Source: Smittia aterrima (Eukaryota > Arthropoda > Insecta > Diptera > Chironomidae). Taken from it: a DNA stretch of 64,000 bases. The stretch is from contig CP093831.1 of assembly GCA_033063855.1 (NCBI GenBank), positions 21,514,001-21,578,000 on the forward strand, in the 5' to 3' direction. Positions within the stretch are counted from its first letter, which is position 1. Every line of letters starts with the position of its first letter. Positions 8,607 to 19,100 of this stretch are shown in pieces. Under the pieces are notes generated by a model, which worked only from the letters and a program-made list of their open reading frames with translations, made no database searches and had not been told where the DNA came from. Both the position numbers and the translations under genes were made by a program.

Positions 8607-10013
8607 TCAAGTTTTGTGGCATTTCATGTGTCTTAGCATGTAAGATAAGTTTTTCATTCGATAATCGCACTTCGTGCATTTGTAGCTTTGGTGTCCGATG
8701 TGAATTTCCCTGTGTGCTTTCAATTCTTCGTGATTTTCAAACTTCTGGCGACACCTCGAAATGTCACAAGACAACTTTTCTGTTGAATGACAAGTTGTCA
8801 TGTGCTTTTCCATGAAAAACATTTTTTTCGATAGATAATCGCACTCCGTGCATTTAAAGGTTTTGACTCCGATGTGAATTTTCATGTGCGCTTTTAAGTC
8901 TTCGATATTTTCAAACTTTCGCCGACACTTCGAAATGTTACAACGCAACAGATTTGTTAAATGATAAGCTTTCATGTGACGCCTCAAATTGTATCTTTTG
9001 ATCGACATTCTGCACAGTAAGCATTGAGCCATTATATGATATTTAAAATGGATTCTCATCAAATATTTGTTCAGAAGTATTTTGCCACAAATATCGCATT
9101 CAACTTCCTCAATCTCGTGAAATTTTCTTTTATGTACGAATAAATTATTCTTGGATGAACAAACTATCTTACAATCGTCACATTCGAACTTTTCTGTTGC
9201 TAAATGGTTCTGAATGTGTTTCTTAAGACGATTACCATCAGCTACCATCAGTTGACAAATTGGGCAAGGCTTTTTGAGATGAAAGTGCATGTGGTCACGT
9301 AGAAGAATCTTAGTTTTAGATACTTTGCCACAAATATCGCAATGGAACTTCATTTGACTGTGAACATCCCGTTCATGTGTTTTTAAACCAATGTCATTTA
9401 AAAATGAGCGAAAGCACATTCTGCATTCAAATTTCAATTTTGGTCCCGCGGCGAACACTCCATGTCGATAACGCTGTTGGTGATTTTTCAACGACTTTTT
9501 CTCCTTAAATTCTTGTTTACAAGTTTCGCATAAATACGTATACGTATACTTCTTCACGTGTGTTTGAAAATGAATTCTTAAAGTTTCGATATCCAAAGAG
9601 TTGTAATCGCATTTGCTGCAGTGCAATCTTGTGTCCTGTCGATTCTCTTGATCCCGATGATTCTTAATATGAGTTCTTTTGCAGTTAGGGCATTCAAACT
9701 TAAGACTGCAGAAGCGACATTTCTTAATTTTTATAAAGTTGCTAAACAATTCACATTCTTCGCACTTTTGATAGGTTTTGCAAGATTTTAAATGTTTAGT
9801 CATCGCTGCCGGATTTATTGCTGGGTAGTTACACTTTCCGCAGATGATATAAGATTTGAAAAACTTTGGATTCCATTTTTTGTCAATCTTTCTCAAAATA
9901 ACTTTCACTTCCTTAGTTTCTTCGATTTCTGGCAAATTTAACACGAAATGTTTCTCTGGTTCATGTTTAATGTTGTCGGCGATTTTTTGTTGATAAGTAA
10001 TATCCTTTTCCAT
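8607..10013 (-). CDS. C2H2 zinc-finger protein 2, 12 fingers
   Basis: Single-exon paralogue of its neighbours, 468 residues and probably a nuclear DNA-binding protein of unknown target. N-terminus: an IKHEPEKHF motif and acidic EIEET; a C2HC-like finger (IICGKC...HLKSCK); the family's Cys/His module (KCEEC...CRFC...CPNC); then an eight-finger cassette collinear with the one in the flanking genes, and four terminal fingers. The last four are two alternating pairs (CNISKCRRKFEN/CTECDYLSKK and CDISRCRQKFEN/CTKCDYRMKN), so the terminal pair has been duplicated here. It is more diverged than the other two and its upstream DNA is only weakly related to theirs. The ATG is supported by the shared N-terminus. 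Confidence 0.86.
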   Translation of the reverse strand: MEKDITYQQKIADNIKHEPEKHFVLNLPEIEETKEVKVILRKIDKKWNPKFFKSYIICGKCNYPAINPAAMTKHLKSCKTYQKCEECELFSNFIKIKKCRFCSLKFECPNCKRTHIKNHRDQENRQDTRLHCSKCDYNSLDIETLRIHFQTHVKKYTYTYLCETCKQEFKEKKSLKNHQQRYRHGVFAAGPKLKFECRMCFRSFLNDIGLKTHERDVHSQMKFHCDICGKVSKTKILLRDHMHFHLKKPCPICQLMVADGNRLKKHIQNHLATEKFECDDCKIVCSSKNNLFVHKRKFHEIEEVECDICGKILLNKYLMRIHFKYHIMAQCLLCRMSIKRYNLRRHMKAYHLTNLLRCNISKCRRKFENIEDLKAHMKIHIGVKTFKCTECDYLSKKMFFMEKHMTTCHSTEKLSCDISRCRQKFENHEELKAHREIHIGHQSYKCTKCDYRMKNLSYMLRHMKCHKT

Positions 10014-10285
10014 GATAAACTTAAAATTGATTCTCTGTTGTTGTTGACTGGTCGAAAGTTCGAGAGAGACTGTTGGAATAAGGGTAGATTTTGTTGTTTA
10101 AAATTTTCGTCTGAAACCAAAAATCTACCTGAGTTCATGAAATGTCCCGTTTTTTTTCCTGAAAACACCGAAAATTAGATTCCAAGACGTAGAGAGAGAC
10201 AGTTTCTGTTAAAAATAATATTTATTTAAAATTTTTATTTTATAATTTAGCAATTAATTGATACTGACAATTCAAACATTCAATT
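10014..10285. other. Spacer between zinc-finger genes 2 and 3
   Basis: About 270 bases. The half next to gene 2 shows faint similarity to the 5' blocks of genes 1 and 3 (a GACTGGTCGAA...GAGACTGTTGG stretch against ACTAGTCGAA...AAGACTGTTGC), so it is probably a diverged copy of the same promoter. The other half carries minus-strand AATAAA-like sequence for gene 3 near 10219. Confidence 0.45.
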
Positions 10286-11521
10286 TTAAGAATATTCGTG
10301 TGCGATCCTCATGTGAACCTTCAACTGGCGAAACTGTTTAACGCGATGATCGCATTTCTTGCACTTATAGTTGTTGTGCCCAAGGTGAATTTTCTTGTGC
10401 GCTGTTAATTGTTTAATATTTTTAAATTTACGAGGACACTTCGTAATGTCACAACATATCAACTTTTCTTTAGACGAATGCAATCTTTTCATGTGCAAGT
10501 TCAAACTGCTTTTAGTCATTGTCCTGCTGCATATTGGACATGAAACTTTCAAATGATTTTTCAAATGATCTCTCAGCGAAGGTTTGTTTTTAAAGATTTT
10601 ACCACACAAATCGCATTGAACATGGTCAATTTTATGACACTTGCTTTTATGTCGATTAAGTTCAATTTTGCCTGGATAAACTTTATTACAAACGTCACAA
10701 TTAAAATTTGTATCTTCCGAATGCTGATCAATGTGTCTCTTGAGATAAAACTTAGTTAGCATGCGTTGACAAATCGGGCAAGGAAATTTCAAGTGAGTTT
10801 GCATGTGGCTTTGTATACAGATCTTAGTTTTAGCTGTTTTGCCACAAATATCGCATTGAAGCTTAATTTTTGTATGAAAAACCCTTTCATGTTCTCTCAA
10901 ACCAACTTTAGTTGCAAATGATCGATCGCATTGTTTGCATTTAAATTTCGTTTCTGGTTCCGTGGCGAAAACTCCGTGGCGATATTGCTGTTGATGAGTT
11001 TTCAAATTATCCTGGCGTGAAAAATCGTGTTTGCAAGTTTCACATGAAAACCTCCTCAAATGACTCTGACAATGTTTTCTTAAATTTTCTCTGATTAAAC
11101 TTTTAAAATCGCATTTGTTGCACTGCCAATTTGAGTCTTTGCGATGCACTTGTTCGTCATGATTTGTCTTGCAGTTCTTGCAATCAAACTTCACATAACA
11201 AAACACACATTTTTTAACATTTTCGGACTTTCCTCTCAAACCACATTTTTTACACTTTTGAAGAGTTTTACAAGTTTTCAGATGTTGTTTAAAGTGATAC
11301 GAATTCTTGTTTACGTAGCCACAAATGTTGCAAACGAAATAAGTTTCGAACAATTTTGGTTTGGAGTTTTTCCTCTTTTTATCAAATTTTCTTAAAACTA
11401 TTATCGCTTCCTTAATTTCCTCGATCTCTGGTTCAGGATCATCTGGCATAATAAACACAAAATGACGCTCCGGTTCGTGTTTGATATTGTCGACGATTTT
11501 TGGCTCATAATTATTGTCCAT
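10286..11521 (-). CDS. C2H2 zinc-finger protein 3, 10 fingers
   Basis: Single-exon paralogue of 411 residues and a likely nuclear DNA-binding protein. It has the simplest layout of the three: a conserved N-terminus (about 36 residues almost identical to protein 1, including IKHEPERHFVFIMPDD), a C2HC-like finger (FVCNICGY...HLKTCK), the Cys/His module (KCKKC...CVFC...CKNC), one eight-finger cassette and two terminal fingers (CCDITKCPRKFKN; CKKCDHRVKQ). It may therefore be closest to the ancestral form from which gene 1 gained a second cassette. No ZAD, KRAB or BTB domain is seen. The start is fixed by near-identity with gene 1 through and beyond the ATG. Confidence 0.88.
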   Translation of the reverse strand: MDNNYEPKIVDNIKHEPERHFVFIMPDDPEPEIEEIKEAIIVLRKFDKKRKNSKPKLFETYFVCNICGYVNKNSYHFKQHLKTCKTLQKCKKCGLRGKSENVKKCVFCYVKFDCKNCKTNHDEQVHRKDSNWQCNKCDFKSLIRENLRKHCQSHLRRFSCETCKHDFSRQDNLKTHQQQYRHGVFATEPETKFKCKQCDRSFATKVGLREHERVFHTKIKLQCDICGKTAKTKICIQSHMQTHLKFPCPICQRMLTKFYLKRHIDQHSEDTNFNCDVCNKVYPGKIELNRHKSKCHKIDHVQCDLCGKIFKNKPSLRDHLKNHLKVSCPICSRTMTKSSLNLHMKRLHSSKEKLICCDITKCPRKFKNIKQLTAHKKIHLGHNNYKCKKCDHRVKQFRQLKVHMRIAHEYS

Positions 11522-11850
11522 GATGAGATATCTAAGAATGTCGATGTTAACTAGTCGAATGCTTTAGAAAGACTGTTGCTAAAAGAATAAAATTCTTTGT
11601 TTTAAGTCTTCACCAGAAATAGATTTTTTACCTGATTTAAGAAAAATTAATTACTGATCACCACAGATGGTTCAAAAATCCTTCATTACCTGAAGATTCC
11701 CGATGTCTCTTGCTTTGTTTTAGCAATAAAATCAAATGAACTCTTTTACTTAGTTATTTCCTGATATTATTTAGAAAATGTCTTTTTGACTGACTCACTT
11801 ATGTCAATTTCACCATAAAAACATTCCAATACAATCTCAAGTCATGAAAT
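11522..11850 (-). promoter_or_regulatory. 5' region of zinc-finger gene 3, copy of the gene 1 block
   Basis: Nearly base-for-base copy of 8207-8535; the similarity stops abruptly around 11848 (8533 in the other copy). It probably includes core promoter and 5'UTR, and the paired copies suggest shared regulation of genes 1 and 3. Confidence 0.6.
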
Positions 11851-13190
11851 TTGAAGCGCCAACACTAACATTCTGAAAATCTAAGCGAAAACATTTCAGC
11901 GTCAAATGAAATTAATAAGATGTTAAATAATTTTTTTATGAATGGCTCAAAAATAATTTTGTTACCTTATCATAAACTTGTTTATTACAAACAGATTTAT
12001 GCCACACAAAAATCCCAAAGGATTCTGCTTCCCATCTGGAAATTCATTTAAACTCTTAAATAAATAAAAAAGAACATTTCGCAATAATTTTATCATTTTA
12101 TTTACACACAAATTTTATACATTTTGATATTGCAGAACAGAAAAATATTTACGTTCATCAAATTAAAAGATATTGCATCTGCGTACTAATAATTAATTAA
12201 GCTTTCAGCTCAGAAGTTTATTTTTGTTGATTCCAAGTTGGTAATCCTCAAGTTCTTAGAAAAAGGTAAAACATTTGTTAGCTGTTTTGTTTGATAAGAT
12301 TGGAAGAGCAGTTGCAACTGATTTTATTCGGCGAAAACGACAGAAATCTTCATCAGTTTCCTTAATTAACTTACGAAACTAACATTCTAGAAAATACTTT
12401 CTTCGACAAGTAAAAATACGAATAAACGTGACAAAGGCTTTCTCTTCTTTAAAAAAGATTATTTACAATCGAGACAACCTTCGTCTGTCTTACAAAAAAC
12501 CTAGCAAACATCCACTTGAGGGGAAAGGGAAATTATTTTAAGCAAAAAAGTTTATAAACAAAAGAGTCATCAATTGTCTCGAATTGATTTCATCTTAATT
12601 GGAGTTTTCTTTCTAATGTTTAGAGTTTTTTTTCCAGCTACGTAGAAAAATATATTTTATGTTCATCTCATTTTTCATCATCTAAGCAACTAACTAGAAC
12701 ATTTGTTTTGTACAAGAAAATGTTTTGGGCTTCGAAGAGGGTGAAAACAAAATGAAATATAATCTCTTATCATTCTTAATTAATGTTTTCCTCTCCTCTG
12801 TGTTTTGTAAAGTTATCGATTTTCTTGATTTTTCCTCTCCGCGATTGTTCAAAGTTTGAGGCTCAACATAAATTTCTCTCTTCCATTTGAATTGCTAAGT
12901 TGCGAGTTTAAGTTTTGACACGGTCTCGTATTTTTGCGAGAAAAGAAAATTTCCCACAACTTCTCCTCGTATACACTCGTGGAAAACATCGAAATCTCTC
13001 TTAAACCTAAATAAATCCTTGATTCCTTCGTCACATTGTTTTATAAACATTTCGATTGCGCGCCATTAAATTCGATCAAAAATGACTTTTCTCCTCTCAC
13101 ATTGAGCACTCAAACTAGGATTTTCAAAATCAGTTCTCGTGGATTTCTTCACAAATAAATTTTATCACATAACTTCAACGTTGTTTTAAG
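11851..13190 (-). other. Probable winged eye 3'UTR and short spacer
   Basis: No coding sequence is recognised. A minus-strand AATAAA at 12097-12102 lies about 1.09 kb after the winged eye stop, so most of 12080-13190 is plausibly its 3'UTR. Another minus-strand AATAAA near 12324 could serve as an earlier site. 11851-12080 appears to be a simple spacer. Confidence 0.45.
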
Positions 13191-16100
13191 TCAAACAACC
13201 CATTTCTGATTATCCGGTAGAATTGGAATCTCCGGTTGCATTTTAATGTGGTAAAGAGTTGGATCGTAATGACCGGCCAAGTAATAAGTGTCGTTGTTAT
13301 CGTAGATCGACTCGTACTGCTTTGGATCATTTCCAAACTTCTTCACGTAAGGATCCAACTCAAGTACTTCGCACTTGTGAGAGATCGTTTGTACATCATT
13401 TTCATCTTCATGTGGAGACTCGAAGAGAGCGCCCTAATGGAAATAAAAGAAGAATTGGTCAGCAAAACAAGATTTTCAAGTTGATTCTTGATGAAACTCA
13501 CCGGATACTTAAGATTGGGACAACCTTGTGTTTCTTCTGGATGATAGAACCACTTTACACGAACGACCATTCCGTTGTTAGCGGTTTCCCACATTGATTC
13601 AATGTGGCCAATGTAAGGACGGTCGGGACGTCCCGTTGAAAGAAAAACTGCGCTGTCACCAACCTGAGAAGAGAGAAAAGATTTTAAAACTTCAATTTCG
13701 ATGATGACAAGAGGAATCATACCGAAATCGTTTCTTTTCCTCGTTGGATTGAGCGATAGAATTGCTTCTTGACTCTGCCAGTTGACCGTTTGAAACCTTT
13801 TCCAGACCAAGCCCACAGTTGACGAGCTGGCAGGAAAGCAGCGATTTTGCTGCCACTCTCGTTGCTTCTGTTGAGCTTCTCAGTTGAAACTGATTTCTTA
13901 GGTTGCTGGAAAATGAAATTAAAAATCAATTTCCAAACTTTTACTCAAACTTCTTTAAAACTCACATAAACTGATCCAGAACTTTCAGTGACGCTCGACT
14001 CCATTGTATCAGGATCGTCTTTGATCACCATTTCCTCATCGACCTTTTTCACTATTTCGTATTGAGTGACGCTCTCATTCAATGACAAAGAGTCTTCATC
14101 GAATTCTTCTTCGTTGTTGTTACTGTCGTTGCTGATCGACATTGCACTTTGTACATGATGTTGAAGGTCTCTGTCTTCTTCGTCGAGCTCTCGATGATGA
14201 TGTTTCTTGTGCTTTCGCCTCTTCTTGTGCTTGCGATGTTTGCACAAGTCATCTTGGCACTTATGCTTCTTCTTATGCTTTCTCTCGAGTGCATTCGTTG
14301 TCGCAAATGAGTCTTGAGCGTGATCCGGTGATGACTGCAGCCTCAACTTATCTTTGCGAATTTTCTTCAAACGTTTCCGCTCTTTGCTTCGAACGGTGGT
14401 ATCAACAACGTTTGTACTCGATTTCTCATTTTCAGATTGTGGCCCTTGACTTAAAGGTCGTTTGCGTTTGTTGAGTGATTGAAGTGGATTCGGATCGTAT
14501 TCTGAAAAAAGAGAAATTTTCGTTATCTCATTTCAACTTTTTAAATTATTTGAGACTTACCAATGATCGGATAATCACTCAGAAGGAAACGAATGTGATC
14601 CAAAACAATTCTTCCGTTATCTCCGTCATCAAACTCAACGTTAATGTATTTGTCGTCAATGTCGGAATCAGGAGAACTTGGAGCTGTTGCAACGCCTGGA
14701 TACAAACAACGATATTGTTGACTCCAATAAGCGCAAAGTCTAGTTCCTGGTGGACACTCAGTCGCTGACTTCGGTTGAATCTCGAGAATCTAATGAAGAA
14801 TTTTAAATATTATTCAAATTCAATTGAAAATTTATCTTCAACTTACAGCTTGTTTAAGAATTTCCTCTCTCGGCATGATATGTGGACGATTGCCGCGCTC
14901 GCCGTCAAGTGTGATGGCAAATATTTCGTTCTGTTCAACAGTCGATAATGAACCAGCATAGAAGAGACCACCTTGCGCCATCAAAACTCGAGTTTTTGTC
15001 TGTTTCAAGTGATCTGACGTGATCATACAGCGCGTGTCCATTCTTTGTCTCTCACGATGTCTTCGTCTTTCTTTGTGTTTCTTATGTTTTGAATGATGCT
15101 TGTTGTATGGCGCTTGAGATCGAGAGCTGCTTGGCAAAGTCAGAGGTGACGACGCTTGGAACTTTTGATGATTCCCATCGCCGAATATTGAGAAAACACG
15201 ATCGTCTTTGAAAGCAGATTCTTTAAGTATCCCACGACCTTCTTGATCTTCTTGTTTTACGAATGGCAATGAAGCCTTTCCATTCTTACTGATGCTGCTC
15301 GTCCACGATCCCATCGTTGGTGATGGCGTGGCCGGATGTTTGTTCTTCGACGCGAGAATGTATCCAACGAATGATTTTGATTTCTTAGCGACAATTGTTT
15401 CCGTTGCTTGCTTCTCAACGATGTGCTTGTTAGGAATATTAAACTTCCTCTTTGATCTCTCGTTCGTGCTTCCTTCGCCATCATCTTTACTTCCAGAATC
15501 TGTATCACTCGATAGCTTTGGAATATCAACGATGCTATCAGAGTTCGAGGAAGTCGAGAACGATGGTGATAATGCTGGGATAATACTAAACTTAAGCGGA
15601 CTCGATTCACCGAGATAAGAACTTTTTGGAGTCTTGTTCTGCTCACACGATGAAGAGGATGATGATGAGTCTTTCTCATTGACATCTGGTGTGGTTTTAA
15701 TCTGTTTCAGTTCACGTCTCTTCTCTTCCAACTGACGAGTGATGTTAGCCAACTTTTCCTTCATGTCATTCTCCATCAATCGGCAAACATCATCGACAGA
15801 TGTGAGCGGTAAATTGTCGAATTTGGTTTTAACACGCTTCAGTGAAGCTGCCATTTCACCCTTCAGGTCATCGTCGCGCTCTTCGGACGTCGAGTGCTTG
15901 CGTTTTTTCACTTTTTTCTCATCTTTATGTTTTGATTTTTTGCTCGATTTCATTTTATGCTTTCGCTTTTTCACTTGCAGCTCTGAATCATCGTTTGAAG
16001 GCGACGGTTCTTGATTTTGAAAATCTTCTTCAAGTCGCTGCTCAGCTAGAGCGCACAGTAAGTTCAATCCGCCAAGATCTTCAGGTATTCCTTTTGGGAT

Positions 16101-19100
16101 TGAAGTAACGACAAGATGATGCTTCTCATCGATAGGCTCTTGAATTGGCGGAGTAATTGTAGTTGACGCTATCGTCGGACACGTAATTTGAAGCTCTTGT
16201 GGCTCTTGTTTGATTATTTTCTTCTGGAAGACGTCAATGCTGTTCGATAAAAGTTGAAGTCCACTCAAATCGACGGGCTCGCGTTGTTCTTCAACTTGAT
16301 TTGTTTCTACTCCATTCTCTTCATCCTTTGAACCTTCATGCATTGAGTTGTCAGGAGACTCACTTTGTTTCTTGATAATTATCAACGACGATGAAGTCAC
16401 ACTTGTGTCAGGTACACTCTCTCGATGTTCCAAAGTCTCTTCTCGCGTAATTTCAGGTTCATTTACGATCGGTTTTTCCACAGGAGAGTGGTGATCTTGA
16501 CTCTCCTCCTCTTCATACTCAGCCGAGTTAGATTCTGGAATATCATCGTGTCCACTGGTGTTGTCATCTTCGCTCATCACTGGGGACGTTTGAATATTTG
16601 CATCTTGGACTTCAGGGGGACAAGATGATGGCACAACATTATAACTTATTTGATTGCAGATATCACTTTGATTTGTGGAATGTGAAGATGTTGTTAACTG
16701 GAGTGGAGGCGGCGACATTTGATGTCGACAATCGGCTGATTCTATCATCGTAGAGATCGACGAAGATTGGTGGGCGGGTTGCGGAGCAATTTGAATCAAA
16801 CCTGGATGATGTTGATAAAAGAGTTGACCACTCAAATCTGACGGAGTTTGAACCGCTGTTGCTGTGTGCATAGATTTGTCGTGATCATACATTGAAGTCG
16901 GTTGATGATGAGCTTGGTGGTGGTTGATAGTATCTTCGAGTTTTATGAGAGCGTGACCCGACATGGGCATTGGGACGTTTGTCGTTTGTTGCGTTGTGCA
17001 TTTTGTACGTTTTGTGTCGGATGTCAAAGCAACCAGTCGAGTGCTGTGAGTTGATGTGTGCTGTAAGTGAGACTAGAAAAACAAAAAAGTGTTATCAGGT
17101 TAATCTAAAAGGTATATAAAGATAAAACTCACCTGATGCAGAGTCGTGCTGGCTGTTAAGTAGTCAGATCCTAGCAAAGCTAAAGGAGGAGGTTGCAGAC
17201 TTTGCTGAAGCGGCGGCAGAAGAAGGTGAGGCGGTTGCATGCCGTTCTGTCCCGACTGCTGATATGTTGACATGTGAGGCCATACGAGTGCTTGTGGAAT
17301 TGGTTCTATGCAAGAGATATTGATTTTATCTAATGTAACTTCATTTCGGAGATTTTATTGTTTTTTTTTTAAATTAAGCGCATGAATGTGTTTTTGTGTG
17401 GTGTGTGTGTGTGTTTGCGATTGCATAAAATTTCGAATGTGTAAAGGAAAAAAAAAGAAAAAAGAAAAAATATGTTAAATGAGTAATAAGCGACTAAAAT
17501 TAGTTTAAAAATGTAAGTAAGGCGTTCAACCGCTAAACAAAAACAGTTTTGTTTTCGTTTAATGTTTGATCGACCCACATCGTGAAGGTTTCTTCTAATT
17601 ACTCCCATTATCCAATTCATGACAGAAAACAAAAATATTTTGAGAACTGAGATCCAATTAAAACTAAAATATTTTAAAAGCTTTGTAATTCAAACGAGCT
17701 TAATGTGGTTTTCATGTTGTGTATTGTAAGAAATAATAAAAAATGGAATTATAAATTAAGTTAAGCGTAAGTAAACATCTCATTTGATGGTCAAAAGTAG
17801 AAGACCCGGAATCCACTGATTTAATTATGTCTTGAAGCCAAATAAAAGTAAAGTTCTTACCGATCGTTGTTGCTGCAGGCAGGAACAGAAATTGCCCTGT
17901 TGATGGATCACGAACTAACTGAAAGCCAACAGGCGGTGGTAAAGAAGACATTTCCATTGGCATCGCTGAAATGGGCACAAGAAATTAAATAAATTAATGT
18001 GAACTGGCGGAAAGTTTCATTTCTAGCGATTTGGCTGACACGAGACTCATCGAGATGGTTGAAAGCCAAGATGGTTGTTTTTATGGCTTCAATTAAAGCC
18101 ACGCAGAGCATTCAATTAGAGCACGAGGATCGTTAAACTTCTGTTAAAATTTATGAGAAACTTCTAGGTTTGAGATTATACAACTTTTCAGAGTTATTCT
18201 CAAAACTATTGCATAAGAATTGTTTCATAAATTTGAAATTAAATTCTTGACATGAATTAACTTTGAAAATCACTAAATATTTAAGTTTTACTAAACATTA
18301 ATTTTTCTTGTTACATTCTTTCTCGTCTTTCCCGCTTTTCTCGAATTTCTATTGGTTCCGAAGTGAATTCGTGTGCTCATTGGCTGTTGAAGGGAAAAGA
18401 GGCGTTGCGACCGCCCTCGATTTTGTTTTCCATTCACATAAAATTTTATATTCGTAAAAACATTTTAACGACTCAATGGCAATTTGCAATTTTACGATTT
18501 CTCCAAGAACTTCTTTCTAAGAACTCGCAAATTAAAAGTCAAAGACAGAGTTTATTGCATAAGTTCTCGTTTGACGAGAGCAGTAATTTCGAAATTGATT
18601 GTCGCTAGCAAATTGGAAGATGATGAATAATTTTCAGCTCGAATTAATAATCTCAACGCCTATTGGATGATTGATTGATGGATTTTCGAGGGAACTTTTC
18701 CTATGATTATCAAATTAATCTTCCTTATGACTTCATGAAAATTCAAAATTGCTGGATCAATATTTTCAATTAAAATTTTAACTCTTAAATTGAGAAGTTG
18801 GTTTAGTAAATATTTGCGACATAACAACAGTCACCAGTGGGTTCTCTAGTGAAAGTTCATCCGCCACACCCAGAGAGTCACCGAGTAAAGTTCAACACGA
18901 TTTTCTGCTGCGATAGCCTCGACTGCACTGCTCCGTGCATCTCACGTTAATTAATTCCCATTTCCTCTTGAATCACTTCAGATTTTTAACCAGTTGCCAC
19001 TGATTATTATTATTTTTTCCTTTGCTGCCGTCTTTGCTGCTACACGAGAGCTCGAGGAGAGTCGAGAGTGAACACGTAAAAGCGAAATCAGCCTTGAATG

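Noticed and set aside
6302..11521. CRISPR-like or satellite array suggested by repeated short words
   Set aside because: The repeats are coding C2H2 finger motifs in three ORFs, with variable spacers determined by protein sequence.
8207..11850. Mobile element explaining the duplicated 5' blocks
   Set aside because: The blocks lie at homologous positions before paralogous genes, extend into coding sequence and lack terminal inverted repeats or target-site duplications.
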